DNA of 64,000 nucleotides. It comes from Triticum aestivum. Taxonomy: Eukaryota > Streptophyta > Magnoliopsida > Poales > Poaceae. Numbering within the stretch: the stretch's first letter is position 1; each line of letters starts with the position of its first letter. The position numbers were made by a program, and so were the translations under genes. Under the pieces are notes generated by a model that worked only from the letters and a program-made list of their open reading frames with translations, did not search any database and had not been told where the DNA came from. This document shows positions 54,540 to 64,000 of the stretch, one piece after another. The DNA lies in assembly GCF_018294505.1 (NCBI RefSeq), contig NC_057795.1, positions 522,293,184 to 522,357,183 on the forward strand, given 5' to 3'.

Positions 54540-54941
54540 TTAGGAAAAATCTCGTCCCCGAGATTTCAGCTGATCCTTAAATAGATGTGGATGCTCAGTC
54601 CGAAGAAAATCCTCGCTTTCCCAAGTTGCTTCACTGTCGGTGTGATTGCTCCACTGGACTTTGAAAAACTTGATGGTCTTCTGTCGGGTCCTCCTTTCAG
54701 ACTCCTCTAATATTCTTACGGGACGTTCTCGATAAGTGAGGTCTGGCTGCACATCAATGTTTTCATGGGATACTTGTTTCTCTGGGTTGCTTACATACTT
54801 CCTTAATTGAGAGACGTGGAACACGTCGTGAATGTCGGACAAGTCTTCGGGTAAGTCTAGCTGGTAGGCTACAGTGCCTCTTCGTGGCACTATGCAGAAT
54901 GGTCCAATGAATCTTGGTGCTAACTTTCCTTTAATCTTGAA
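54540..54941 (-). CDS. element C integrase C-terminus and chromodomain-like tail
   Basis: The frame is continuous with the integrase frame upstream but separated from it by TGA at 54942-54944. It reads FKIKGKLAPRFIGPFCIVPR and VAYQLDLPEDLSDIHDVFHV then SQLRKYV, the usual end of the integrase, and ends with FKVQWSNHTDSEATWESEDF, the chromodomain-like motif that targets chromovirus integration to particular chromatin. The stop (TGA where Arg CGA is usual) is a simple CpG transition. Confidence 0.8.
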   Translation of the reverse strand, partial: FKIKGKLAPRFIGPFCIVPRRGTVAYQLDLPEDLSDIHDVFHVSQLRKYVSNPEKQVSHENIDVQPDLTYRERPVRILEESERRTRQKTIKFFKVQWSNHTDSEATWESEDFLRTEHPHLFKDQLKSRGRDFS

Positions 54942-56069
54942 TCATTGCAATCCTCTCATAGGGGATACTCTCAGGTATACGAACTCACCAGGTTCGAAGC
55001 TGACCCTATGATGTTTCTGATCATAATAACTCTTCTGTCGACTTTGAGCGGTCTTAAGTCGGTCTCTGATTAGCTTGACCTTTTCCTCGTCTTCTCTGAG
55101 CATGTCTGGTCCGAAGATGCGGCTGTCTCCGGTCTCTGACCAATTTAACGGGGTACGACATCTCCGTCCGTACAAAGCCTCAAATGGTGCCATTTGTAGG
55201 CTGGCCTGGTAGCTATTGTTATACACGAACTCGGCGTATGGCAGGCTTTCTTCCCAACTGGTTCCATATGTGAGGACACATGCTCTCAGCATGTCTTCTA
55301 AAATTTGGTTTGCGCGTTCAGTTTGTCCATCAGTCTGTGGATGGTATGCGGTACTGAAGGCTAGTTGGGTTCCCAGAGCCTGTTGTAAATGCTCCCAAAA
55401 TCTTGAGACGAACTGAGTGCCTCTGTCGGATATTATAGTCTTCGGGACACCGTGCAGACAAACTATGCGGGAAAGATAAATCCTGGCAAGCCTCTGAGTG
55501 GTGTAGGTTGTCTTCACTGGAATAAAGTGTGCCACTTTGGTCAACCTGTCAGTGATGACCCATATGGCATCATTCCCGTGTCGTGACCGAGGTAGTCCGA
55601 CAATAAAATCCATCCCTATTTCATCCCATTTCCACTCAGGTATTTTGTTTGGTTGCAGTAGTCCGGCTGGTCTCTGATGTTCAGCTTTTATGCGCTGACA
55701 TGAGTCGCAACATGCAATGAAGGCGGCTATGTCCCTCTTCATACCGTGCCACCAAAATCTTTCCTGAATATCCTTATACATTTTGGTTCCTCCAGGGTGG
55801 ATCGAATATGGAGTGGTGTGTGCTTCAGCTAAAATTTGCTGTTTAAGGTCTTCTATGTTTGGCACGCATAGCCTTTCTCCGTACCATAATATTCCTTGAT
55901 TATCTATGACGAATTTCGAGGCCTTGCCCATATTCAACTTTCTTTTAATTCCTTCAATGCTGGGGTGACCGGGCTGAGCTTCTTTAATTTCCTCCACAAG
56001 GTTGGGTTGTATTTCCAAGTTTGATATGGTGCCTTCTGCTACCATTATCAAGTTGAGCTTGGCAAATTC
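54942..56069 (-). CDS. element C integrase
   Basis: The integrase joins the DNA copy to the host genome. An HHCC zinc-binding region is visible (HTTPYSIHPGGTKMY, then CCDSCQ), followed by the DDE core: WDEIGMDFIVGLP (first Asp), ISDRGTQF (second Asp) and HPQTDGQTERANQ (Glu). It then runs MAPFEALYGRRCRTPLNW and a region up to VSPMRGLQ before the TGA. It is in the same frame as the reverse transcriptase, from which only the TAA at 56070-56072 separates it. The first ATG is at 56051, but this is not a natural start. Confidence 0.85.
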   Translation of the reverse strand, partial: EFAKLNLIMVAEGTISNLEIQPNLVEEIKEAQPGHPSIEGIKRKLNMGKASKFVIDNQGILWYGERLCVPNIEDLKQQILAEAHTTPYSIHPGGTKMYKDIQERFWWHGMKRDIAAFIACCDSCQRIKAEHQRPAGLLQPNKIPEWKWDEIGMDFIVGLPRSRHGNDAIWVITDRLTKVAHFIPVKTTYTTQRLARIYLSRIVCLHGVPKTIISDRGTQFVSRFWEHLQQALGTQLAFSTAYHPQTDGQTERANQILEDMLRACVLTYGTSWEESLPYAEFVYNNSYQASLQMAPFEALYGRRCRTPLNWSETGDSRIFGPDMLREDEEKVKLIRDRLKTAQSRQKSYYDQKHHRVSFEPGEFVYLRVSPMRGLQ

Positions 56070-57250
56070 TTAATGGAATTCGGGCCTCAAGCTGTGCAGA
56101 TAGTTTCCGTCGGAGCTGGGGTTCCGACTCAGGGCATCGGCCACCACATTTGCTTTCCCTGGATGGTAATGGATACCAACATCATAATCCTTTACCAATT
56201 CGAACCAGCGTTGTTGCCGTAAATTTAGTTCTGGCTGCGTGAAAATATATTTGAGACTTTTGTGATCCGTATATATTCCACATCGATTCCCAAGTAAGAA
56301 ATGCCTCCATTCCTTGAGTGCATGAATAACCGCTGCCATTTCTAAGTCATGAGTGGGATAATTTTCCTCATGCTTGCGAAGTTGCCTTGAAGCGTAGGCG
56401 ACAACCTTGCCTTCCTGCATCAACACGCATCTGAGACCCTTTCTGGACGCGTCACAATGTACTTCAAAATTCTTGTGTATGTCGGGTACAATTAATACCG
56501 GTGCTGTTGTTAATTTACGTTTTAGCTCTTGGAAACTTTTCTCGCAGGCTTCTGTCCACTCAAACTTCTTATCTTTCTTGAGCAACTGTGTCATAGGATT
56601 GGCTATGGTGGAAAATCCTTCAATAAATCTGCGGTAATATCCTGCCATTCCCAAGAAACTCCGTATGTCCGTTACGCTGGCTGGTGATTTCCAGTCAAGT
56701 ACGGCCTTAACTTTCTCTGGGTCCACTACGATACCGTCTTGAGCCAGCACGTGGCCTAGAAAACCTACTTGTCTTAGCCAAAATTCGCACTTGCTGAACT
56801 TGGCATACAATTGGTGTTTTCTTAGCTCTCCTAGCACAATCCTGAGATGTTCTGCGTGCTCTTCTGGTGTCTTGGAGTATACCAGAATATCATCGATGAA
56901 TACCACGACGAACTTGTCCATAAACTTCATAAATACTTTGTTCATGAGGTGAACAAAATATGCTGGGGTGTTAGTTAATCCAAATGGCATCACTGTGAAC
57001 TCGTACAGTCCATATCTGGAGGTGAAGGCTGTTTCGGGGATATCTTCCGTGCGTACCTTCAATTGATGGTATCCTGACCTTAAGTCAATTTTTGAGAATA
57101 CCTTGGCCTGAGCAAGTTGATCAAACAAATCGTTTATCCTTGGCATCGGGTATTTGTTTTTGACTGTGACCATGTTAAGTGCTCGATAGTCAATACACAA
57201 TCTCAGCGTTCCATCCTTCTTTTTGGCAAATAAAATTGGTGATCCCCAAG
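56070..57250 (-). CDS. element C reverse transcriptase and RNase H
   Basis: These domains copy element RNA into DNA and degrade the RNA strand. The frame opens in [20 protein letters not shown], followed by [21 protein letters not shown] and the catalytic [12 protein letters not shown], where the second and third Asp of the active site are intact. RNase H has [47 protein letters not shown] and [14 protein letters not shown], with the expected acidic residues. It ends at TAA 56070-56072. The preceding gag-protease frame joins by a one-base shift around 57250, where the normal conserved link is disrupted. Confidence 0.88.
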
Positions 57251-58981
57251 GTAGGAGCTGGCTCGAATGTATCCTTTTTCCAGTAATTCCTTTATTTGCT
57301 TCTTCAACTCGACCAACTCGGATGGTGCCATTCTGTATGGTTTCTTGTATATGGGGGCGGTTCCTGGTGCTAGCTCAATGCGGAATTCTATTTCTCGGTC
57401 TGGTGGCATGCCTGGCAGCTCTTCAGGGAATACATCTGGAAATTCACACACTACTGGAACCTTGTTTAGCTCAGAAACGTCCACCTTATTTAATCTCGGT
57501 TGCCGGGGTCTTTTTCCTTCCTTGGCTGATACTCTTATTGTCTTCCTTTGGTGGTGTGTGAGAATCACGGTCCTGTTGAAACAATCGATGAAACCTTTAT
57601 TGGTGGTTAGCCAATCCATCCCTAGGATGACATCCAGTCCTTTATTTTCCAATACAATAAGATTTGCGTGAAACTCCAATCCTTTGAACTCAATGACCAC
57701 ATTCTGACAGTAATTCTGAGAAACTTGCTGAATCCCAAGGGACTTGACGATCATGGATTTCTCCAAAGGAAGTATCGAAAACTTATTTTGCAAAGCAAAA
57801 CTTTTCAAAATGAAAGAGTGAGAAGCTCCAGAATCAAACAAAACCATTGCAGGTATTGTGTTGACAGGAAACGTACCGAGTACGATATCCGAAGCATTTT
57901 GTGCCTCCTCTTTGGTTACGTGGTTCAGATGACCCTTCCTGTGGTTATTGTTGGGATTGAAATTGTTTCGCTTGGGTGCTGAATTATTGCCGCCGTTGTT
58001 CGGCTTTGGGGTTGAACTCCTTGGCTTGGGGCACTGTTTGGCATAGTGCCCTTCTTCTCCACAAGCATAACAAGTAACGCCGGGGCGATAGGTGAATTCC
58101 TTGTCCCTTGCATGAAAATTCTTGATTGGGCGTGAGACATTGGATGAGAATTTGTGTGTCCCACCCTTTTGAAAATCTGTCTTGCTTCGGTGATTGCGAG
58201 TGTGATTAGTCTGGTCCCTTTTTCGCTTGCGGATATCTTCCAGACTGCGTCTCTCATTTTCCAGAGTAATGGCTTTGTCCACCAGTGTTTTAAAATCAGG
58301 AAAAGTGTGCATGACCAGTTGGCATTTAAGCACGAGCGCCAGACCGTCAAGGAATTTCTCCATCTTCTTGATTTCAGTCATACGTTCCTCATTGGCGTAG
58401 CGGGATAATAGGGTAAATTGACTGTTGTAATCTGACACTGTCATGTTCCTTTGTTTGAGGTCATCGAATTCTCTCTTCTTGATTTTCATAATACTCTTAG
58501 GAATATGTGTACCACGGAAACCTTCCTTGAAATCATCCCAGGTTATGTCATTTTCGTTGGGATGCATGTGCAGAAAATTCTCCCACCACGATGCGGCTGC
58601 TCCTGTGAGATAGTGTGGAGCATATAATACTTTCTCGAGATCTGAACACTTTGCAATAATTAATTTCCTCTCCATATCTCGAAGCCAGTCCTCGGCTTCA
58701 AGAGGCTTGTCAGTGTGAGAAAATGTTTGAGGACGTGTCTTCTGTAGTTCAGATAACTTGGAATGCTGTTGATACTGTCCATGGTGATTTCCCATGTTGA
58801 TGACTTGGTTCATCATCTCCCGATGTTGTTGCTGACTCTGCTCATAAAGGCGGCACATTTGTGAAAGTGCCGATTCACTGCCCTGTTGGCTTGACTGTCC
58901 CTGAGTGAACTCGTTGTTGGGTTGTGTATCATAATTTTCCTCTGGTGGAGTTGGCATGGAGCGTGTCCAAGGACGAGACAT
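57203..58981 (-). CDS. element C gag and aspartic protease
   Basis: The frame has 592 codons from ATG 58981. A Gln-rich N-terminus is followed by the gag capsid domain (about residues 80-230: [42 protein letters not shown] and [12 protein letters not shown]), a basic stretch (RKRKRDQ), and a single CCHC zinc knuckle [14 protein letters not shown] near residue 310 that binds RNA. The protease has the active-site motif [12 protein letters not shown] near residue 385 and VILGMDWL. The final 60 residues are the start of the reverse transcriptase ([23 protein letters not shown]), then the frame shifts near 57250 and ends in an artefactual tail. Confidence 0.9.
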   Translation of the reverse strand: MSRPWTRSMPTPPEENYDTQPNNEFTQGQSSQQGSESALSQMCRLYEQSQQQHREMMNQVINMGNHHGQYQQHSKLSELQKTRPQTFSHTDKPLEAEDWLRDMERKLIIAKCSDLEKVLYAPHYLTGAAASWWENFLHMHPNENDITWDDFKEGFRGTHIPKSIMKIKKREFDDLKQRNMTVSDYNSQFTLLSRYANEERMTEIKKMEKFLDGLALVLKCQLVMHTFPDFKTLVDKAITLENERRSLEDIRKRKRDQTNHTRNHRSKTDFQKGGTHKFSSNVSRPIKNFHARDKEFTYRPGVTCYACGEEGHYAKQCPKPRSSTPKPNNGGNNSAPKRNNFNPNNNHRKGHLNHVTKEEAQNASDIVLGTFPVNTIPAMVLFDSGASHSFILKSFALQNKFSILPLEKSMIVKSLGIQQVSQNYCQNVVIEFKGLEFHANLIVLENKGLDVILGMDWLTTNKGFIDCFNRTVILTHHQRKTIRVSAKEGKRPRQPRLNKVDVSELNKVPVVCEFPDVFPEELPGMPPDREIEFRIELAPGTAPIYKKPYRMAPSELVELKKQIKELLEKGYIRASSYLGDHQFYLPKRRMER

Positions 58982-59318
58982 TTTTCACTCTGGGGATATT
59001 TTTTGTAAAACTCATAAGAAAAGCGGAAAGAGTCGCAAAACAAAACCATAAATGCATAAAGCTGGCAGATAGAATTAAATAACTCGGCTTACTTAAGAAA
59101 AACAAATCGACTTGCGCACGGAGAAGGACTGCTCATTACATATCTTACACGCGGTTGGTAATTATACAATACATCACTCAGGATATGCGTACATAATCCT
59201 GACAGGTTATTTAGGCTAGTGCACTTCTCCAGATCCTACATGATGCGCAAACAGGCTACTTCTCACAACCTATGTACATATCTTATAAAGCGGTACAATA
59301 CACGGCAGCTAAGCGTAC
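58982..59318 (-). other. element C linker between the extra ORF and gag
   Basis: There is no open frame of note. It separates the pre-gag ORF (ends 59319) from the gag ATG (58981). Its role is unknown. Confidence 0.5.
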
Positions 59319-60119
59319 TCAGGCAGAGATGTTGACGACCTCCCTTGCCCTGCCGAGGGCGAGGCGTAGCGAGGTTGGGGACTCGACTTCCTCCTCGCTA
59401 ATGGGCTCCATACGTGTAGTGTTGTGCAGAGTGGACGGAGCGGTTGCCAGGGGCGGAGCAACACGTACAGGAGTGGGCGCGAAGGGTGGTGCAGTGCGCG
59501 CTGAAGTGGGTGCAATGACTTGGTTGAATTCTTCGGTAGAAGGCAGGCAACGAGTAGGCGTATAAGATGCTGAGGACGAGACCAAAGTCAGTGGCGGAGC
59601 GATGGGTAAGAGCTCCCTCCTGTTGGAGGCATAGCCATGGACTGAGTCCATGCGGGTAGCTACGAAGTCGTCCACCAGGTTGCCGAAGGCTGCCTCCAGG
59701 GCCCGGAGATACTCAATGAGCATCTCAAAAGCCTCGTCTCGTTCTCCTCTGGGGCAGGAGTATGCGTAGTGACAGGTGTAAGGCACATGGCACAGAAGAT
59801 AACGGTAACGACGAGTCTTCATCACGGGAAGGACATCCCTGAGACGAGCTATCGCCTCGCGGGCTGCCATCTGCATAGCATGCCTCTCCGTAGGCATTGC
59901 TCTTCCCACGAACCGGAAGCGGCGTAACTCACCACGCCCTCCCTTGAACTGCACCGCGGCCTGGTGCATGGTCAGACTGTCGTTGACTCGGTGCTGGCAG
60001 AGTGTGAAGACTGGGCGCACGGATGGCCCCATCGCGACCTGAACGATGAAAGAAAGAAGCTTGATGAACCCATCGGGCATGTTGGCGAAGGTCTGAGACT
60101 CGCAGCTGTTGTCGGCCAT
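59319..60119 (-). CDS. element C pre-gag ORF, unknown function
   Basis: I do not recognise this 266-residue protein. It starts MADNSCESQTFANMPDGFIK, lies in the element sense orientation between primer site and gag, and is fully open although the gag-pol frame has three lesions. The first 160 residues look globular, with basic and aromatic content (QFKGGRGELRRFRFVGRAMP, MAAREAIARLRDVLP, RRYRYLLCHVPYTCHYAYSC) and an amphipathic segment (FEMLIEYLRALEAAFGNLVD). The rest is a Pro/Ala/Thr-rich tail ending in an acidic ISEEEVESPTSLRLALGRAR. There is no zinc knuckle, protease or membrane segment. It might be an accessory protein or a captured host fragment. Read-through from the LTR promoter would place it as the first frame in the genomic RNA. 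Confidence 0.65.
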   Translation of the reverse strand: MADNSCESQTFANMPDGFIKLLSFIVQVAMGPSVRPVFTLCQHRVNDSLTMHQAAVQFKGGRGELRRFRFVGRAMPTERHAMQMAAREAIARLRDVLPVMKTRRYRYLLCHVPYTCHYAYSCPRGERDEAFEMLIEYLRALEAAFGNLVDDFVATRMDSVHGYASNRRELLPIAPPLTLVSSSASYTPTRCLPSTEEFNQVIAPTSARTAPPFAPTPVRVAPPLATAPSTLHNTTRMEPISEEEVESPTSLRLALGRAREVVNISA

Positions 60120-60284
60120 CTACAAAAGTAGGCAAAAATTCTGCAGGGTCAGATCATAAATTTATGCCGACTGACAGAAAATGACTACAATTGCAAAAAT
60201 ATAAATTAGCTCTATCATGCTAATAACTAATTAGCGATCGCACCTAGTGGCTTCCTACAGTCAGCCTGGCTCTGGTACCAAGCT
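60120..60284 (-). other. element C leader with primer-binding site
   Basis: Plus-strand CTGGCTCTGGTACCAA at about 60267-60282, two bases from the LTR, reads TTGGTACCAGAGCCAG on the minus strand. It resembles the TGGTATCAGAGC primer site complementary to initiator methionine tRNA used by many plant Gypsy elements. Confidence 0.75.
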
Positions 60285-63200
60285 TGTCACGACCGGTTTT
60301 CCAATAAAAATATTTATTGAGAAACCAATCTTTTGAGTCCAGTGTAAGAGAAATCCTCCTCACTGGTAGACAATTTCTTGATACAATAAGCCAGTAGCAT
60401 AAAATATATTACAGGGTCGAACTGCGGTTGCTCAACCAAATTATTACAAGCACGCCAATAATTATACATAATGGCGGACATGACACAGTGGTGTGGAGAC
60501 ATACTACTGACTCGAGGATAGGGCGGTGGTGGAAAAACACAGCGGGGAGAGAGATACAAGACTCTAAGTCTATCATCTCATCGAGCGTCGAGGTGAGGCT
60601 CGATGAATTTATTTGGTAGCGGAAGCGGATATAAAATAGTGACCAAATCCAGGGTCGCACGAAACTGACTGGGACTCCTCTAAGTGTCGGACTCGCTATC
60701 GAACTCTTCATCCATGAAATCGCCTTCGTCATCATCTGGCCAAATCAACAAGCCAGTGAGTACTTTGAAAGTACTCGCAAGACAGTTCGGACGTAAGATA
60801 TAACAAATCCATGCATGGATGCGTCATGAATAAATTCACCAATGTACATTCAAAATTATCATAACAAGGTAAGTAAAAGGGAAACGGCGGTAGTCCGCCT
60901 GAAATCCCAACAGAACATAAATAATTTCCGATCGGGTGTCTGAAGCGACGCCTCGAAAGGTGAACAAATAAATATAAAGAAAAAGATGCCACAGTCGGGC
61001 GTCTTAGCGACACCACATAAAGGGCTTAAAAAGAAATACCTCAGTCGGACGTCGGGGCGACGTCACAGAAAGGGCTTGAAAAGAAATGCCACAGTCGGAC
61101 GTCGGGGTGACATCACAGAAAGGGCTTGAAAAGAAATGCCACAGTCGGACGTCGGGGCGACATCACAGAAAGGGCTTGAAAAGAAATGCCACAGTCGGAC
61201 GTCGGGACGACATCACAGAAAGGGCTTGAAAAGAAATGCCACAGTCGGACGTCGGGGCGACATCACAGAAAGGGCTTGAAAAGAAATGCCACAGTCGGAC
61301 GTCGGGGCGACATCACAGAAAGGGCTTGAAAAGAAATGCCACAGTCGGACGTCGGGGCGACATCACAGAAGGGGCTTTTATGGACAGGTAAATAATAATC
61401 ATAATAAACTTTCAATTCATAAGAATAAATGGGTTAGTCCATCCATAGGAATATCATTTAACCGGAAATTAGCACTCATGCGAAACACCGGAGTCTCTGT
61501 CATCAACACTGTCATTGTTAGGACAAGAAAATACGAATTTGGACATGGAATAGATGATTTGGAGGGATATATGACTCTGCAGAGTTTGTACAAAATTATT
61601 CCCACAGCCAACGGATTTCCGTAGTCACGAAGGACTAGTTCCGTTTACGGTATTTCGAAAGAAAACACAGCTAACCAGTACACACCCATCATACCTCTCG
61701 ATGCTAGGAATCACCCTAGACATCGTCCAAGAAAAACTTTTGAGACGGGGAGATCACAATCTCGAATAGCATGGGATCAAATTTATATACGCGCGCTCTA
61801 AGGGGTGCCCCCCTCTCGGTCCCAACCGGAAACACCCATGCCCCCTGACCGGATGACTGGCTTTAATCCAGGGCCATGGAACCATCATCACGGCCTCTCC
61901 TTTTGGTGTGTACCAGAAAAGCGGTTTGCAACATACTAAACCATATTCCTTGCGGAAAACATGTGGTAGTACAGGGAAGGAAATGAAAGGAACTGGACCG
62001 ATACGGTTTGACACTGAAGTCACATAGTCCGGCTTGAGACTGGCATGCTACAACACTGCCATCTCACCCATCCTCATGACAACACATGGCCATTCATACT
62101 CACATCCATCCACTTATGGATCATCGAACTCACTTACCTCATTATCGCATAAAATGACATTCATCGATATGCTTATCAACATGCCATGAAACTAACTAAA
62201 TGCAAAACATGCCAAGACACTCATCATATCAAAAGTTCAAACATGCTTTCCTGGTTCAGAGTAGTCGGAGCCTAGCTCGGTGAAGTTCGCGGCTCCGTCA
62301 CCTCCTTCGGTATCTACGGTATAAAGAAAATATATGCGCTATCGTGAATACCAAGGAGTGCACAGAAAGTATACCAAATATTTTCCAAATAAATTTGATA
62401 AAAAACTAGACGAAATTTTAAAGAGAACAGAAAAAGAATCAACCAAAAATACCTTTCTGTTTAAAAGTTATAAAGGTTTTTGTCCAGGGACTCATCTGTA
62501 ATGAAACAGAAGTTTTCTAGGGGCTAGTTTATAAAAACAGAAAGCGCTTCGGTAGCGACTACGCCAGCCCAGAGGGAAAGCGCATTCGGAAGAAGACGTT
62601 TTTAGAAAACGCTTCGTTTAGGAAGAACAGAGAGGCTGACAGCGGGTCCCGCTTGTCAGGTTTGAAAATATGAACGGGGCGGCAGATCTCGCCGGTGCCC
62701 GAGAGCCGCGGTGGTTGCCGGCGGCGATCCACGGCGAGGCAGAGAGATCGGAGGGTACCTCCGTGTTCAGGGCACCCTTCCGCGTCGGTTGGTGGTGGTG
62801 GTGGCGGTCGGCGAGCACCACGTCGACGGCGAGCCTTGCTCCGGCGGACGGCGGTTCGGGTGGTTGCGGACTTCGTCGGAGAGAGCTGCAGTGATCAAAT
62901 TGAGGAGGGGGTTATGCTCCTGGTAGCTAGAGAGGGTAACGAACGGGGTTTGGGCGCCGGAGACGGCCTCACCGGAGCGAATCGAGGTGGCGGCCGAGGC
63001 AGATCGGGGCGGCCGGAGTTGAGGGGGAAGACCTCCTCGGGGTCCCCCTAGTGGCCTGGCGTGGCGTTGGTGAGGTGTGGGGATGCGGCGTGCACGAGGG
63101 TGAGCTCGGGGGCCCTTTTTATAGGCAGCCCGAGGCGGTGGCCGTGAACGGGGATTTTCGGCGATGGTTACGGTGGCACAGTGCACGGTCGGGGGTGATT

Positions 63201-64000
63201 AGGGAGTCGAGCACCGTCGTGGGAGTTTACTGGGTCCGTTTAGATGCTAACCGGACTTGGATTAGAAGCTTAGGGCAGGCTTTGGTCGGAACGGGACGGC
63301 GCGGGTCCGTTGGCGGCAGAGAGCGCGTCCAGGGCTGTCGGGCCACGGCGACGGTGCAACGGGGGTGCGCTGGCGTGCATGAGGCCACGCGGAGAGCCAG
63401 GGAGCGCTGGGCGGCGCGGAACGGCGTTGAGCCGCCGTTCTTGCCCCCTGTCAGCCGCCACAGGAGGTCCCAACGCCACGGAAGACTCCGGCGAGGGCGG
63501 GCCATCGTGCCACCGACGCCAGGAAGAGGCCAAGTGAGCGTGTGGTGCTCCAGACAGTAGGAAGAGGCGGAGAGGAACGTGCCAAATGCACTGTGAACGC
63601 GTGAGAGGAACTGACGAACGCACACGACACTGAAACTGAACTTTTATGAATTTTTGAACAGTAACAGTGCCCGCAAGGTGTTCGATAGAATGAAAATGGC
63701 ATCTAGGGATTTTTCCTTGAGCTGAAACTTGGTGGAGTGGCTTCTCATTGCTCACATAGGTTGCCTGAATTTTGGTGGAATTTTTGGAGTAGTGTAGATA
63801 TGAATTTCTTCAAATTTGGCAAATCTGGTCCAAACTTGCAGAGGCTGAATTTTGAAAATTTTGAAAAGAGAAGGAGTGGATCAAGATGGTTCTGGGTTGT
63901 GGGTACAAAGGACTATCCAGGAGAGTTGGTTTGAGGTCAAAACTCAAATGCAATATGGTACTTGCTTTGAAAATCATTTGGGCTCAAAATAATTTTCAGA
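60285..64000 (-). repeat. element C 5' LTR, partial (3716 bp in window)
   Basis: It is collinear with 50406-54120. By comparison it should end near 64405 and be followed by GGCTC if the target duplication is intact. It includes its own eight-unit array and TATA box. Confidence 0.88.
60985..61378 (-). repeat. 50-bp tandem array, 8 units (5' LTR copy)
   Basis: Units begin near 60985, 61035, 61085, 61135, 61185, 61235, 61285 and 61335. It has the same unit number as the other LTR, but nearly all linkers here are GGGCTTGAAAAG and nearly all arms CGACATC, so the units have been homogenised differently. Confidence 0.92.

Larger units (their letters stand above)
50406..64000 (-). mobile_element. 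element C, Gypsy chromovirus with 4.1 kb LTRs (Tekay-like)
   Basis: The element is on the minus strand. Its 3' LTR is 50406-54527 and its 5' LTR starts at 60285 and runs past the window end. On the minus strand the primer site reads TTGGTACCAGAGCC just inside the 5' LTR, and the polypurine tract reads CCTAAGGGGGTAGGTGT just before the 3' LTR. The order is LTR, extra ORF, gag, protease, reverse transcriptase, RNase H, integrase, chromodomain-like end, LTR, which is the chromovirus order. Large LTRs and the RT sequence fit the Tekay/Del clade. In about 700 bases the LTRs differ at roughly a dozen positions (about 98%), so it is younger than the LARD. Lesions are a frameshift near 57250, TAA at 56070 and TGA at 54942. 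Confidence 0.88.

Overview
The window is plant nuclear DNA, almost certainly from the grass tribe Triticeae (wheat, Aegilops or a close relative). The evidence is GT-AG spliced exons scattered over kilobases, Stowaway-type MITEs, a CACTA element, a very large non-coding LTR element of the LARD (Sukkula-like) class, and Gypsy LTR elements whose short LTRs resemble the wheat family Fatima. There are no bacterial-style operons, and I recognised no tRNA, rRNA or CRISPR array.

Layout. 1-9.6 kb: gene-like debris. It holds a WRN-like 3'-5' exonuclease copy with a broken N-terminus (1581-2299), a minus-strand coiled-coil gene with one internal stop (3207-3941), a 2.2 kb inverted-repeat structure with nested MITEs (4495-6694), and the 5' part of a long plus-strand gene. 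7.3-28.8 kb: that plus-strand gene appears to be built from two amplified exon types, E1 (three traces) and E2 (four copies), and ends in a coiled-coil exon (28377-28815). A 12.2 kb LARD (10498-22677, duplication CAATT) sits in one intron just upstream of a 3' splice site. A 3.6 kb CACTA element (23342-26930, duplication ATA) lies just past the third E2 copy and carries an open four-exon cargo gene. 29.1-31.6 kb: a strand-biased GGGCC-motif array, then a second, more decayed exonuclease copy. 31.6-38.4 kb: microsatellites, a second decayed multi-exon coiled-coil gene, and an AP2/ERF-like pseudogene in its intron.

38.4-64 kb: three nested Gypsy elements. Element A (plus strand, from 38400) has gag and protease but no reverse transcriptase, and carries a multi-exon gene on the opposite strand (46027 to 43401). 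Element B (minus strand, 3' LTR 46028-46499) interrupts that gene and carries its own copy (47060-50074) with a visible promoter. The two copies form a 3 kb inverted repeat. Element C (minus strand, 50406 to beyond the window) is a chromovirus with 4.1 kb LTRs, gag-pol with three lesions, and an extra open reading frame before gag.

Most coding sequence here is transposon-derived or broken. The best candidates for something functional or new are the CACTA cargo gene, the pre-gag ORF of element C, the antisense gene of elements A and B, and the exon-amplified gene. Functions for the coiled-coil genes and the pre-gag ORF cannot be assigned from sequence alone.
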